64,000 nt of DNA, taken from Paractinoplanes aksuensis. Its GTDB lineage: Bacteria; Actinomycetota; Actinomycetes; Mycobacteriales; Micromonosporaceae. A model generated the notes under the pieces. It made no database searches. It saw nothing but the letters and a program-made list of their open reading frames with translations, and was not told the origin of the DNA. Positions 1-8,551 of this stretch are shown here, piece after piece. The stretch spans positions 341,541 through 405,540 of the forward strand of contig NZ_JAMYJR010000001.1 of the NCBI RefSeq assembly GCF_024137025.1, written 5' to 3'. A program made the position numbers and the translations under genes. The stretch's first letter is position 1. Each line of letters begins with the position of its first letter.

Positions 1-559
1 AGCAGGTGCCGAGTCCGCGGACCAGGCCCAGCACCTCGTGCTGGTACCGGATGTCGAGGTGGTTGGTCGGTTCGTCGAGCAGCAGGTGGGTCGCCTGCTG
101 GGCGAGGGCGCGGGCGATGAGCACCCGCTGCCGTTCGCCGCCGGACAGCCCGCTGAACGGGCGCGGGCCCAGGTGAGTGGCGCCGACCCGGGCCAGGCTG
201 CGGGCGGCTATCTCGTGGTCGGCCGGGCCGGTGCGCTGGAAGGTCGACAGGTGCGGGCCGCGGCCGAGCAGCACCATCTCGGCCACGGTCAGTGCGGTCT
301 CGCCGCCCGTCTCCTGCACCACGACGGCCATCCGCAGGGCGCTCTCGCGCGGGGAGAGCGACTGCAGGCCGTCACTGTCCACAGTGACCCGGCCGGTGGG
401 GCTGCGCAGGGCACCGTACAGAAGTCGCAGTAATGTGGTTTTGCCTGAGCCGTTGGGCCCGATGAGGCCCAGCACTCGGCCCGGCAGCGCGGCCACGCTG
501 ACGCTGTCGATGACCGGCGTGGCGCCGTAGCGCCACGACACGTCGGCCGCCTGGATCAC
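1..559 (-). CDS. ABC transporter ATP-binding protein (metal-chelate importer), 3' end beyond window
   Basis: The ATPase subunit of an FecCD/BtuCD-type importer, which would power uptake of a metal chelate from the cytoplasmic face. Only about 186 codons are present; the C-terminus lies off the left edge. Visible motifs are Walker A (GPNGSGKTT), the signature (LSGGERQR) and Walker B with its D-loop (LLLDEPTNHLD). The start is GTG at 559, in a 4-bp GTGA overlap with the stop of the upstream solute-binding gene, so permease, binding protein and ATPase form one operon. Family assignment is firm; the substrate is not readable from this subunit. Confidence 0.9.
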   Translation of the reverse strand, partial: MIQAADVSWRYGATPVIDSVSVAALPGRVLGLIGPNGSGKTTLLRLLYGALRSPTGRVTVDSDGLQSLSPRESALRMAVVVQETGGETALTVAEMVLLGRGPHLSTFQRTGPADHEIAARSLARVGATHLGPRPFSGLSGGERQRVLIARALAQQATHLLLDEPTNHLDIRYQHEVLGLVRGLGTC

Positions 560-1515
560 TGCTTGAACCGCTCGACGATCCGCTCGAGGCCGTCGATCGA
601 AAGCGGGGACGGCGGCTCGGTGAAGTTGAACAGCTGGGTCATGACCTGCTTGTTCTGCACGGCCTTGAGCTTCTCGGCGCCGGGCAAGCTGGTGACGGCC
701 TGCTCGACCTTTGCCGGGTCGCCGTCGCCGTACAGCAGGATCAGCACGTCGGGATTGCGGCCGAGCAGCTCCTCCAGCGTCACCTCGAAGACCCGCTCCT
801 TGCTCTCACCGAACACGTTCTCGAACCCGGCCGCCTTGAGCTGGGGGTCGGCCATGCTGGCTGACCCGTAGGCGTACGTCACGCCGCCCCCGACGGTCGG
901 GTAGAGCACGGCCGCCGTACGCCCGCTCTTGGGCGCATTGATCTTGGCCATGCGCTCCTGCAGTGCCTTGACCGCAGTGGCGGCCTCGTTCGGGCGATCG
1001 AAGACCTTCCCGTACGAGGTGAGCTGCGCGTAGATGTCGTCGAAGGTCGGTGCCGTGGTGTTGTCCGGGCACATGGCCGGTTCTTCCAGCAGCGGGATGT
1101 CCACCGCCGCGAGGGTGTCGCGCGACAGGTTGTCGACCTCGCCGAACACGAGGTCGGGCTGCTGGCTGATCACGACCTCTTTCGAGATCTGCAGGTGCCC
1201 GCTGGTGTCGGTCTTGTCGGTCAGCAGCGGGATCTTGTCGAGCGCGGCCAGCGTCGCCTCGTCGTAGTACTCCTTGGGGTACTGCCCGGCCCGGGCCGTG
1301 ACCCGGTCGAGCACGCCCAGATCCTGCAGGTACGGCACGGCGGCGCTCTTCAGCAGCACGGTGCGCTCGGGGGCCTTGTCGAAAGTGACGTCGACGCCGC
1401 AGTTCTTCACGGTCAACGGGTAGCCCGACCCGGCGTCGGCCGCGGCGCCGTCATCGGCGGCACCGCATCCGGCGGCGACCAGCAGTACGGCGGACAGGAC
1501 GGCGATCTTCTTCAT
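556..1515 (-). CDS. Metal-chelate ABC transporter substrate-binding lipoprotein
   Basis: A 319-aa periplasmic-binding-protein type lipoprotein that captures the ligand outside the membrane. The start at 1515 is fixed by an ATGA overlap with the permease stop and gives MKKIAVLSAVLLVAAGC, a signal peptide ending in a lipobox (Cys17). The body has the class III (FecB/BtuF-like) layout: an N-terminal lobe that begins soon after the Cys, a central helix, and a C-terminal lobe with repeated PDV-type strands (QPDLVF, NPDVLIL). Longer readings of this frame extend through the permease gene and are shadows. The operator upstream of the operon suggests nickel or a nickel chelate as ligand; this is inference. 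Confidence 0.88.
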   Translation of the reverse strand: MKKIAVLSAVLLVAAGCGAADDGAAADAGSGYPLTVKNCGVDVTFDKAPERTVLLKSAAVPYLQDLGVLDRVTARAGQYPKEYYDEATLAALDKIPLLTDKTDTSGHLQISKEVVISQQPDLVFGEVDNLSRDTLAAVDIPLLEEPAMCPDNTTAPTFDDIYAQLTSYGKVFDRPNEAATAVKALQERMAKINAPKSGRTAAVLYPTVGGGVTYAYGSASMADPQLKAAGFENVFGESKERVFEVTLEELLGRNPDVLILLYGDGDPAKVEQAVTSLPGAEKLKAVQNKQVMTQLFNFTEPPSPLSIDGLERIVERFKQ

Positions 1516-2585
1516 GCGGAGCCTCCGGCATGCAGTCGGCGGATGAGGATGAGCAGGAACGGGGCGCCGAGCAGCGCGGTGATGATGCCGATGGGGATCT
1601 CTTGCGGGGCCAGCAGCACACGAGCGATCACGTCGGCCCAGACCAGCAGGATCGCGCCGAGCAGGGCCGCCACCGGCACCACCCGGACGTGCGGCGCGCC
1701 GACCAGGCGGCGGGCCAGGTGAGGCACGACCAGGCCGACGAACCCGATGCTGCCGGATGCGGAGACCAGCACGCCGACACAGAGCGAGACGATGACCAGC
1801 AGCCGCATGCGGAACCGGTCGGGGTTGACGCCGAGGGTGTGCGCAGTCTCGTCTCCGACGGCCAACGCGTCGAGACGGCGGCCGACGATGGTCAGGTAAA
1901 CGGCCGTACCCCCGATGACCACGGCCGCGATGGCCAGCAGCCCGTCCCAGCGGGCCAGGCCGAGCGAGCCGAGCAGCCAGAAGATCACCGACCGGGCGCC
2001 CTCGGCCGAGCCCGAGGCGAAGATGAGGAAGCTGGTCGTCGCGTACAGGGCGTAGCCGACCGCGACGCCGGCCAGCAGCAGCCGGATCGAGGTGACCCGG
2101 CCGCCGCTGCGGGCGATCAGGAAGACCAGCAGCGAGGCGGCCAGCGCGCCCAGGAACGCGCTGGTCGACAGCGCGTACTGGCCGAATCCGGCCCCCGCGC
2201 CGAACAGGATGGCCGCGGCGGCGCCGCTGGACGCGCCCGAGTTGATGCCGAGCAGGTAGGGGTCGGCCAGCACGTTGCGGACCATGGCCTGCAGCGCGAC
2301 ACCGCAGACGGCGAGCCCGGCCCCGACCAGAACGCCGAGCAGCACGCGGGGGAACCGCACCTGCCAGACGATGGCTTCCTGCGGCGGCGTCCAGGTCACG
2401 TCGCCCAGGCCGAACAACTGATGGACGAGAATGCGGGCCACGGTGGCCGGGCCGATCGCGATCGCCCCCGTGCCGACCGCGATAACCCCGGTGACCACCA
2501 GACCGACGATGAGACCGGCCAGCCATAGGGTGGTCCGGCGTCGCTGCGCACTGACCCCGAGCACGTCTTGCACTACGGCTGTCAA
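1512..2585 (-). CDS. FecCD-family ABC transporter permease
   Basis: The membrane subunit of the importer, about 357 aa, with about ten hydrophobic segments and typical FecCD sequence (LLGINSGASSGAAAAI; GFVGLVVPHLAR; DVIARVLLAPQEIPIGIITALLG). The frame is open to a TTG at 2618, but that codon lies inside an inverted repeat that looks like an operator. I prefer TTG at 2585, which has GAAGGGG about 5 bases upstream; GTG at 2573 is the alternative. It is the first gene of the permease, binding-protein, ATPase operon. The start choice is uncertain, the family is not. Confidence 0.88.
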   Translation of the reverse strand: MTAVVQDVLGVSAQRRRTTLWLAGLIVGLVVTGVIAVGTGAIAIGPATVARILVHQLFGLGDVTWTPPQEAIVWQVRFPRVLLGVLVGAGLAVCGVALQAMVRNVLADPYLLGINSGASSGAAAAILFGAGAGFGQYALSTSAFLGALAASLLVFLIARSGGRVTSIRLLLAGVAVGYALYATTSFLIFASGSAEGARSVIFWLLGSLGLARWDGLLAIAAVVIGGTAVYLTIVGRRLDALAVGDETAHTLGVNPDRFRMRLLVIVSLCVGVLVSASGSIGFVGLVVPHLARRLVGAPHVRVVPVAALLGAILLVWADVIARVLLAPQEIPIGIITALLGAPFLLILIRRLHAGGSA

Positions 2586-2649
2586 CGCAGCCCCTTCGCT
2601 CTTGCCAACTATTGGCAAGAACCTATCAAGGTGATCACTGCGTTGACAG
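2579..2649. repeat. 12-bp inverted repeat flanking the importer promoter region
   Basis: CTGTCAACGCAG (2579-2590) and its exact reverse complement CTGCGTTGACAG (2638-2649) enclose 47 bp that contain the Nur-like operator. It could be a second regulator site or an RNA structure. Function unknown. Confidence 0.5.
2602..2618. promoter_or_regulatory. Nur-like operator of the metal-chelate importer
   Basis: TTGCCA-N5-TGGCAA, a perfect inverted repeat in the 6-5-6 geometry of the Streptomyces Nur box (tTGCaa-N5-ttGCAA). It lies just upstream of the permease start I chose and has the same spacing as the stronger site upstream of sodF at 3577. If Nur binds here the importer is repressed by nickel. 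Binding is inferred from sequence only. Confidence 0.55.
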
Positions 2650-2667
2650 TGGTGAAGATAACGGCGG

Positions 2668-2913
2668 TCAGTCTGAACTTGCGGCGGCGATGTGCAGGCT
2701 CAGCTCCTTGACGAGCTCGTCCATCGTCTGGCCGGTCTGGGCGCGCAGGATGCTCAGGGCGAGTTGGGCCAGCAGCTCGAATGCGCGGGTACGGGCCTGC
2801 TCGTCCGGGAAGTCGGCCAGCAGTTCCTGGGCGCCGGCGAGGTCACCGCGGTGTTTGGCCGCGATGACCCCGGCGGCGCGCTGGGCGCCGGCGAAAGCGT
2901 CGGCTGCCGTCAT
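2668..2913 (-). CDS. Small hypothetical protein downstream of sodF
   Basis: An 81-aa acidic, mostly helical protein (MTAADAFAGAQRAAGVIAAK at the N-terminus; no Cys, signal peptide or membrane segment). The ATG at 2913 is only 3 bp after the sodF stop, so it is almost certainly co-transcribed with sodF and would share its Nur-type control. I do not recognise the family. The close spacing and normal actinobacterial composition argue that it is real. Confidence 0.6.
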   Translation of the reverse strand: MTAADAFAGAQRAAGVIAAKHRGDLAGAQELLADFPDEQARTRAFELLAQLALSILRAQTGQTMDELVKELSLHIAAASSD

Positions 2914-2916
2914 CTT

Positions 2917-3546
2917 TCAGGGCGCGACGATGATCGGGTTGCCGGCGGCCCGGGCGGCGTCGAAGCGCTTGGTCACGTCGGCCCAGTTGACCAGGCTCCA
3001 CAGGCGGTCGACGTAGTCGGGGCGCACGTTCTTGTACTGCAGGTAGTAGGCGTGCTCCCAGGCGTCGAAGACCAGGATCGGCGTGGAGCCCTGGCCGACG
3101 TTGCCGTGGTGGTCGTAGATCTGCTCGACGATCAGGCGCTGCGACAGCGGCTCCCAGGCGAGCACACCCCACCCCGAGCCCTGTACGCCCTTGGTCGCGG
3201 TCGACAGCTGGGCCGAGAACGCGTCGAACGAGCCGAGGTGCTCGTCGATGGCGGCGGCGAGGTCACCCTCGGGCCGGTCGGCGTTGCTGCCCGGCCGCAG
3301 GTTGTTCCAGAAGATCGAGTGCAGCACGTGCCCCGAGAGGTTGAACGCGAGCGTCTTCTCCAGGCCGACCAGGGCGTGGTAGTCACCCTTGTCCCGGGCC
3401 TCGGCCAGCTGGTCGAGGGTGTCGTTGCTGCCCTTGACGTACGCCGCGTGGTGCTTGCTGTGGTGCAGCTCGAGAATCTGCCCCGACATCGCCGGCTCGA
3501 GCGCGCCGTAGTCGTAGGGCATGTCGGGCAGGGTGTAGACGGCCAT
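2917..3546 (-). CDS. sodF: Superoxide dismutase, Fe/Mn family
   Basis: Converts superoxide to hydrogen peroxide and oxygen in the cytoplasm. 209 aa. N-terminal helical-hairpin motif [10 protein letters not shown] with the first metal His near residue 28, second metal His in the [12 protein letters not shown] helix, and C-terminal metal ligands Asp and His in [12 protein letters not shown]. The start at 3546 has GGAGG six bases upstream; an open extension to 3570 would overlap the upstream sequence without a better ribosome site. A consensus Nur box at 3577-3593 suggests repression by nickel, as known for Streptomyces sodF, where the Ni enzyme SodN takes over. No sodN is in this window. Fe versus Mn cannot be decided by eye. 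Confidence 0.93.
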   Translation of the reverse strand: MAVYTLPDMPYDYGALEPAMSGQILELHHSKHHAAYVKGSNDTLDQLAEARDKGDYHALVGLEKTLAFNLSGHVLHSIFWNNLRPGSNADRPEGDLAAAIDEHLGSFDAFSAQLSTATKGVQGSGWGVLAWEPLSQRLIVEQIYDHHGNVGQGSTPILVFDAWEHAYYLQYKNVRPDYVDRLWSLVNWADVTKRFDAARAAGNPIIVAP

Positions 3547-3576
3547 GGTCAACCTCCACTTGCCGGTCAATTGCTA

Positions 3577-3593
3577 TTGCAATCAGTTTGCAA
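3577..3593. promoter_or_regulatory. Nur box upstream of sodF
   Basis: TTGCAA-TCAGT-TTGCAA, an exact match to tTGCaa-N5-ttGCAA, the site of the nickel-responsive Fur-family regulator Nur of Streptomyces. It ends about 30 bp before the sodF start, where a repressor would block the promoter. No nur gene is visible in the window. Confidence 0.75.
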
Positions 3594-3625
3594 TACGACC
3601 CGAGTGGAGTGCGAGTAAGGCTGCC

Positions 3626-4273
3626 CTACGTGCCCTGGGGGCGGACGATGCCGGCGTCGTAGGCGTAGACGATGGCGGCGGCCCGGTCGCGGGCGCCGAG
3701 CTTGGTGAACAGGGTGCCGACGTGGGTCTTGACCGTGGTCTCGGCCAGCACCAGGCGGTTCGCGATCTCGCGGTTGGAGGCGCCGCGGGCCATCAGGCGC
3801 AGCACGTCGAGCTCGCGCTCGGTCAGGGCGCCGACCTGGTTGGCCGAGGGCCGGGTCTGGCGGCGGACCGAGTCGAGGATCGGGCCCAGCAGGGTGCCGT
3901 CGATCCAGGTGCCGCCCGCGGCCACCGTACGGATGGCTTCGATCAGGTTTTCCGGGGTGGCCGACTTGAGCTCGAAGCCGGCCGCGCCCGCGTCGACGGC
4001 CGACCACAGCACGTCGGTGTCGCCGAACGTGGTCAGCACACAGACCGGCGGGCCGCCGGCCGCGCGGACCCGGCGGGTCGCCTCGACGCCGTCGACCCCG
4101 GGCATCTTGACGTCCATGCAGACGACGTCGGCCGACCGCTCGGCCAGGGCCGGCACCACAGCCGCGCCGTCGCCGCACTCGGCCACCACCTCGAGGTCGG
4201 GCTGGCTGCGCAGGATCAGGGCGAGCCCGGCCCGGACCATCGGCTGATCGTCGACCAGGACGACCCGGATCAC
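3626..4273 (-). CDS. NarL/FixJ-family response regulator
   Basis: A 215-aa DNA-binding response regulator. Receiver domain 1-120 with acidic pair VDDQ near the N-terminus and phospho-acceptor Asp54 (VVCMDVKMPG). C-terminal LuxR HTH (LTERELDVLRLMARGASNRE, then VKTHVGTLFTKLGARDRAAA). GTG at 4273 overlaps the kinase stop by 4 bp (GTGA), so kinase and regulator are translationally coupled. Longer open readings upstream in this frame are antisense to nothing real and pass through the kinase gene. The divergent MMPL exporter at 5516 is the obvious candidate target. Confidence 0.92.
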   Translation of the reverse strand: MIRVVLVDDQPMVRAGLALILRSQPDLEVVAECGDGAAVVPALAERSADVVCMDVKMPGVDGVEATRRVRAAGGPPVCVLTTFGDTDVLWSAVDAGAAGFELKSATPENLIEAIRTVAAGGTWIDGTLLGPILDSVRRQTRPSANQVGALTERELDVLRLMARGASNREIANRLVLAETTVKTHVGTLFTKLGARDRAAAIVYAYDAGIVRPQGT

Positions 4274-5367
4274 GCGGGCAACCCGGCCAGGCGGCGTGGC
4301 AGCACCGCCTCGACCACCCACCGCCCGTCGTCGGGATGGGCCTGGAAGCTGCCGCCGATCGCCGCCACCCGGTGGTCGAGCCCGGCCAGCCCGACCCCGG
4401 TGCCCGGCGCGGGACCCGGCTGCCGCGCGCTCGACACGCGCAGCAGCAGGCCCTCGCGGTCGACCACGATCGTGATGGCCGCGTCGGGCGTGACGGCGTG
4501 CTTGGCCACGTTGGTCAGCGATTCGCGCAGGACGTCGTGCAGCACGATGCGCGGCGCCGCGCCGACCGCGGTCATGTCGCCCCGCACGTCGACGTCGAGG
4601 CTCATGCCGGCCTCGCGATAGGTGGCCAGCAACTGGTCGAGCTCGACCGGGGCCGGCGCGGGCGACCCCTGGTGCATCAGCGACAGCGCCTGGCGCAACT
4701 CGTCCATGCCGGCGCGGCCCACCGCCTCGGCCTGGCGCAGCGCCTGCTCGGCCTCGGCCGGTGACGACGGGATCAGCAGCCGGGCCCCGGACAGGTGCAG
4801 CAGCACCACGCTGAAGCTGTGCCCGACCAGGTCGTGCAGGTCGCGGGCGATGCGCTGCCGGTCCTCGGTGACGGCGATGTCGGCCAGCCGGTTGCGGGTG
4901 CGTTCGAGCTCGTCGATCAGCGCGAACTGGCGGGCCACCACGTGCCCGAAGCCCCAGCCGATCAGCAGGCCGCTGAACCACATCCAGGCCCCGATGCCCC
5001 GGTGCCAGTTGTTGGTCTCGAGCGCCCAGATCAGGAACGGCGAGAAGAGACAGGCCGGCATGACCACCAGATCGACCCGCGTACGCCGGCCGGCCGCGAC
5101 CACGGCCATGCCGACCACCACCACCATGTACGCGCTGTGGGTGACCACGAACGCGTCGCCGATCAGCGTCGGGACCGTCAGCCAGGTCAGGAGCAGCCAG
5201 CCCGGCATGGACGCCCAGTACACCCGCACGACGAGGGCCGGCAGCATCACGACGGCGACGATCCAGCCCCAGTGCTCGGTGTAGACGAGGCTGAGCACGC
5301 CCAGCCCGGAGCCGAGCACGGCGGCCCCGCCCACGAACTCGCCACGATCGCTCAGCAGTGAAGGCAT
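4270..5367 (-). CDS. DesK/NarX-type sensor histidine kinase
   Basis: About 365 aa, membrane-bound partner of the response regulator at 3626. Four to five hydrophobic segments in the first 150 residues (for example MVVVVGMAVVAAG), then a HisKA_3 dimerisation helix with phospho-His in RIARDLHDLVGHSFSVV and a C-terminal ATPase domain ending GVGLAGLDHRVAAIGG. Start taken at ATG 5367; the frame is open to a GTG at 5412 inside an inverted repeat. No periplasmic sensing domain is visible, so it probably senses the membrane. Divergent from the MMPL gene. Confidence 0.88.
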   Translation of the reverse strand: MPSLLSDRGEFVGGAAVLGSGLGVLSLVYTEHWGWIVAVVMLPALVVRVYWASMPGWLLLTWLTVPTLIGDAFVVTHSAYMVVVVGMAVVAAGRRTRVDLVVMPACLFSPFLIWALETNNWHRGIGAWMWFSGLLIGWGFGHVVARQFALIDELERTRNRLADIAVTEDRQRIARDLHDLVGHSFSVVLLHLSGARLLIPSSPAEAEQALRQAEAVGRAGMDELRQALSLMHQGSPAPAPVELDQLLATYREAGMSLDVDVRGDMTAVGAAPRIVLHDVLRESLTNVAKHAVTPDAAITIVVDREGLLLRVSSARQPGPAPGTGVGLAGLDHRVAAIGGSFQAHPDDGRWVVEAVLPRRLAGLPA

Positions 5368-5404
5368 GCCCGAAAATATAGGTACCGCGGTGCCGCGACC
5401 GCCT

Positions 5405-5418
5405 CCTACCACGGTAGG
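5405..5418. promoter_or_regulatory. Inverted repeat between kinase and MMPL exporter
   Basis: CCTACC-AC-GGTAGG, 6-bp perfect arms, in the divergent promoter region of the two-component genes and the exporter. A weaker GGAAC...GTTCC pair follows at 5417-5436. Plausible binding site of the NarL-type regulator; not demonstrated. Confidence 0.4.
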
Positions 5419-5515
5419 AACCCGGCGCCGAGTTCCGACCGTGGTCCGACGACAGCGAGGGCCGAAATCCCGAGACTTCCTGTGACAGAAGCGACGTCAG
5501 AGGGAGAAGATCGTC

Positions 5516-7711
5516 ATGTTCACTGCGCTCGGGAGGTTCGTCGTCCGGCGGGCCCGGTTGACACTGCTCGGCTCGTTGGTGGTGTTCGCCGTGACCGCGG
5601 TGCTCGGCTTCGGGGTCTTCGCCGGGCTGGCCAACGGCGGCTTCGACGATCCCGCCTCCGACTCGTCCCGCGCCGCCCAGATCCTCGAGGACGACTTCGG
5701 GGCCGGGCCGCCCAACATCGTGCTGGTCGTCACGGCCGACGGCGGGAACGTGGACGCTCCCGACGCCGCGGCCGCCGGCCAGGCCCTGTCGACCGGGGTG
5801 GCCGGCCTGGCCGGGATCGACGAGGTCACCTCGTACTGGAATGCCGGTCAGGCCCCGGCCCTGCGCTCCGACGACGGCCGGGAAGCGCTGGTGCTGATCC
5901 GGGCGGGCGGCGACGACACCGCTCAGGAAGAGGCGGTCGTCCTAATCCGTGACCAGTTCGGCGGCGACCGCGGGCCGATCACGACCGAGATCGGCGGTCA
6001 GGCCGCGTTCGGCGAGGCGCTCGGCCACGGCCTCGAGCAAGACCTGGTGCTGGCCGAGTCGATCGCCATCCCGCTGACGCTGCTGCTGCTCCTGTTCGTC
6101 TTCCGCGGGGTCGTGGCGGCGCTGCTGCCGCTGGTCGTGGGCGCCTCGGCCACCGTCGGCGCGTTCTTCGTGCTGTGGGCGATCTCGCAGGTCACCGACG
6201 TCTCGGTCTTCTCGATCAACCTGGTCACGGCGCTCGGCCTGGGCCTGGCCATCGACTACTCGCTGCTGATCGTCTCGCGGTTCCGCGAGGAGCTGACGGC
6301 CGGTCACGACGTCGGCCTGGCGGTGATCCGCACGGTCGAGTCGGCCGGCCGCACGGTGCTGTTCTCGGGCGTGACCGTGGCCGTGGCGCTGCTGGCCCTG
6401 ATCGCGTTCCCGCTGTTCTTCCTCCGATCCTTCGCGTACGCCGGGGTCGGGGTCGTGCTGGTGGCCGTGCTCGCGGCCGTGATCACCCTGCCCGCGCTGC
6501 TGGCCGTGCTGGGCCACCGGGTCAACGCGTGGAAGCTGCCCGGCGTCGTCCGCACCGACTCGCCGCGCTGGGCCGGGATCGCCGAAAAGGTGCTGCGCCG
6601 TCCCGGCCTGGTCACCGGGGGCGTGGTCGCGCTGCTGGTGCTGCTCAGCCTCCCCGTGCTCGGCACCAGCTTCGGCAACCCCGACGCCCGCGTGCTGCCC
6701 TCGGACGACCCGGCCCGGGTGGCCACCGAGAAGGCGCAGCGCGAGTTCGGCTTCACGGCCGAGGCCTTCCCGGTCGTGCTCCGGGGCGCTCCCGACCCGG
6801 CCCGCATCGACACCTATGCCGGCTCCGCGTCCCGCCTGCCGAACGTGGCCGAGGTGGTCACCGCCCGCGGCACCTGGACCGACGGTCAGCAGACGGGTGA
6901 GCCCGGCCCCGACGCCCGCAAGTTCCAGGCCACGGCGGGGGAGTGGCTCGAGGTCGTTCCGTCGGTGGTCCCGATCTCGTCGGAGGCGACCGACCTCGTC
7001 CACGACCTGCGCGAGCTCGACCCCGACGTGCTCGTCGGGGGCAGCGCGGCCCAGCTCGAGGACACCAAGGCGTCGATCCTGGCCGTCGCGCCGTGGGCCG
7101 CGCTGTGGATCGCGGTCGCCACATTCGTCCTGTTGTTCCTGATGTTCGGCAGTTTCCTGGTGCCGCTCAAGGCGATCGTGCTCAACACCCTCAACCTGAC
7201 CGCGATGCTCGGCCTGATGGTCTGGATCTTCCAGGACGGCAACCTGTCCGGCCTGCTCGGCTTCACCCCGACCGGCTTCACCGACATCGCGATGCCGCTG
7301 CTCATGTTCGCCGTGGCGTTCGGCTTGTCGATGGACTACGAGGTCTTCCTGCTGGCCCGCATGAAAGAGGAGTACGACCGTACGGGCGACAACCACGCCG
7401 CGATCGTCACCGGCATCGCCAAGACCGGCCGCATCGTCACGGCGGCCGCCCTGGTCCTCTCGATCACGTTCTTCGCCTTCGCCACCAGCGGCATCACGTT
7501 CATGAAGATGTTCGGCCTGGGCCTGGGCCTGGCCGTCCTGATCGACGCCTTCATCGTCCGCGCCACGCTGGTCCCGGCCCTGATGAAGCTGGCCGGCAAG
7601 GCCAACTGGTGGGCCCCCGCGTGGGCACGCCGCGTCCACGCCCGCGCCGGCCTCGACGAGTCCGGCGGCACCCTCTCCACGTCGACCGAGCGGGAGCGCA
7701 CGCTCGTCTGA
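5516..7711 (+). CDS. MMPL/RND-family membrane exporter
   Basis: 731 aa with two homologous halves. Each half has one membrane helix, a large extracytoplasmic loop and a five-helix bundle. The conserved MMPL segments are ALGLGLAIDYSLLIVSRFRE in the first half and FAVAFGLSMDYEVFLLARMK in the second, carrying the Asp-Tyr pairs used for proton relay. Start ATG 5516 follows GGGAGAAG. Members export lipids, siderophores or drugs with the proton gradient. The divergent kinase/regulator pair suggests envelope-stress or drug-responsive expression. Substrate unknown. Confidence 0.93.
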   Translation: MFTALGRFVVRRARLTLLGSLVVFAVTAVLGFGVFAGLANGGFDDPASDSSRAAQILEDDFGAGPPNIVLVVTADGGNVDAPDAAAAGQALSTGVAGLAGIDEVTSYWNAGQAPALRSDDGREALVLIRAGGDDTAQEEAVVLIRDQFGGDRGPITTEIGGQAAFGEALGHGLEQDLVLAESIAIPLTLLLLLFVFRGVVAALLPLVVGASATVGAFFVLWAISQVTDVSVFSINLVTALGLGLAIDYSLLIVSRFREELTAGHDVGLAVIRTVESAGRTVLFSGVTVAVALLALIAFPLFFLRSFAYAGVGVVLVAVLAAVITLPALLAVLGHRVNAWKLPGVVRTDSPRWAGIAEKVLRRPGLVTGGVVALLVLLSLPVLGTSFGNPDARVLPSDDPARVATEKAQREFGFTAEAFPVVLRGAPDPARIDTYAGSASRLPNVAEVVTARGTWTDGQQTGEPGPDARKFQATAGEWLEVVPSVVPISSEATDLVHDLRELDPDVLVGGSAAQLEDTKASILAVAPWAALWIAVATFVLLFLMFGSFLVPLKAIVLNTLNLTAMLGLMVWIFQDGNLSGLLGFTPTGFTDIAMPLLMFAVAFGLSMDYEVFLLARMKEEYDRTGDNHAAIVTGIAKTGRIVTAAALVLSITFFAFATSGITFMKMFGLGLGLAVLIDAFIVRATLVPALMKLAGKANWWAPAWARRVHARAGLDESGGTLSTSTERERTLV

Positions 7712-7722
7712 GAGCCCGCCCA

Positions 7723-7752
7723 GCGGCGCCCCTCACCAAGCGGGGGCGCCGC
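7723..7752 (+). terminator. Candidate terminator after the MMPL gene
   Basis: Perfect 10-bp stem GCGGCGCCCC / GGGGCGCCGC around a 10-base loop, 12 bp after the MMPL stop. No T-tract, as is common in high-GC actinobacteria. Just beyond it a 13-bp direct repeat (CTCGTGGCGTGCT) occurs twice before the next gene. Confidence 0.6.
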
Positions 7753-7882
7753 CTCGTGGCGTGCTTCGCATCGAGCCGGCCGCCATCTCGTGGCGTGCTT
7801 TCCACCGACACGGAGCGGCAGGGGGCGCGGTCGGTAGGCTGATCGCGACGGTATTGGGCTTGCGGAAGGATCAGGGCGAGCG

Positions 7883-8503
7883 ATGCAGCAGGCGAAGGTC
7901 GACCACGGAGTTGTCAGCGGCACGTTCAGCCTCGACGGCCAGACGTTCGACGTCGACAACAACATCTGGGTCGTCGGCGACGACACCGAGTGCGTGGTCA
8001 TCGACGCCCCCCACGACGTCGACGCGATCCTGGCCGTGGTGGCCGGCCGCACGGTCCGCGCCATCATCTGCACCCACGCCCACGACGACCACGTCCGGGT
8101 CGCCCCCGCCCTGCGCGACCGCACCGGAGCCCCCGTCCTGCTCCACCCCGAGGACCGCCCCCTGTGGGAGCTGACCCACGGCAAGTCGACCACCTGGGAC
8201 ACCGACCTCACCGACGGCCAGAAGATCGAGATCGGCGGCACCACCCTGACGGTGCTGCACACCCCCGGCCACGCCCCCGGCGCCGTCTGCCTGCACGCCC
8301 CCGACCTGAACTGCGTCTTCACCGGCGACACCCTGTTCCAGGGCGGCCCCGGCGCCACCGGCCGCTCCTACTCCGACGCCGACGTCATCGTCACCTCGAT
8401 CCGAGCCAAACTCTTCACCCTCCCCACCGACACGGTGGTACACACCGGCCACGGCGACGACACCACCATCGCCCAGGAGCAAGCCACCCTCGGCAACGCC
8501 TGA
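7883..8503 (+). CDS. MBL-fold metallo-hydrolase
   Basis: 206-aa soluble metallo-beta-lactamase-fold enzyme, glyoxalase II-like. Zinc ligands: THAHDDH at 64-70, a second His in HTPGHAPGAVCLH, an Asp in FTGDTLFQGG and the C-terminal His in HTGHGDDT. Start ATG 7883 follows AAGGATCAGGG. Close homologues in actinobacteria often sit next to a mycothiol-dependent formaldehyde/S-nitrosomycothiol dehydrogenase and are thought to hydrolyse the thioester product. That partner is absent here, so thiol-ester hydrolysis is only a guess. Confidence 0.9.
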   Translation: MQQAKVDHGVVSGTFSLDGQTFDVDNNIWVVGDDTECVVIDAPHDVDAILAVVAGRTVRAIICTHAHDDHVRVAPALRDRTGAPVLLHPEDRPLWELTHGKSTTWDTDLTDGQKIEIGGTTLTVLHTPGHAPGAVCLHAPDLNCVFTGDTLFQGGPGATGRSYSDADVIVTSIRAKLFTLPTDTVVHTGHGDDTTIAQEQATLGNA

Positions 8504-8551
8504 CCGCCGCCGCGCTCCTGAACAAGAGGACGGCTCTGTCATGATCGTCGT

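Noticed and set aside
2692..3618. 308-aa plus-strand frame over sodF
   Set aside because: Antisense to superoxide dismutase with all metal ligands; its own product looks random.
3545..4621. 358-aa plus-strand frame over the response regulator and kinase
   Set aside because: Antisense shadow caused by high third-position GC; the minus strand shows clear receiver, LuxR and kinase motifs.
5466..5495. A further ECF41-type site upstream of MMPL (TGTGACA at 5481)
   Set aside because: The motif lacks a GGTC or CGTC partner at 16 bp in either direction.
5942..7639. 565-aa minus-strand frame under the MMPL gene
   Set aside because: Low-complexity His/Gln/Arg sequence antisense to a well-formed 12-helix exporter.
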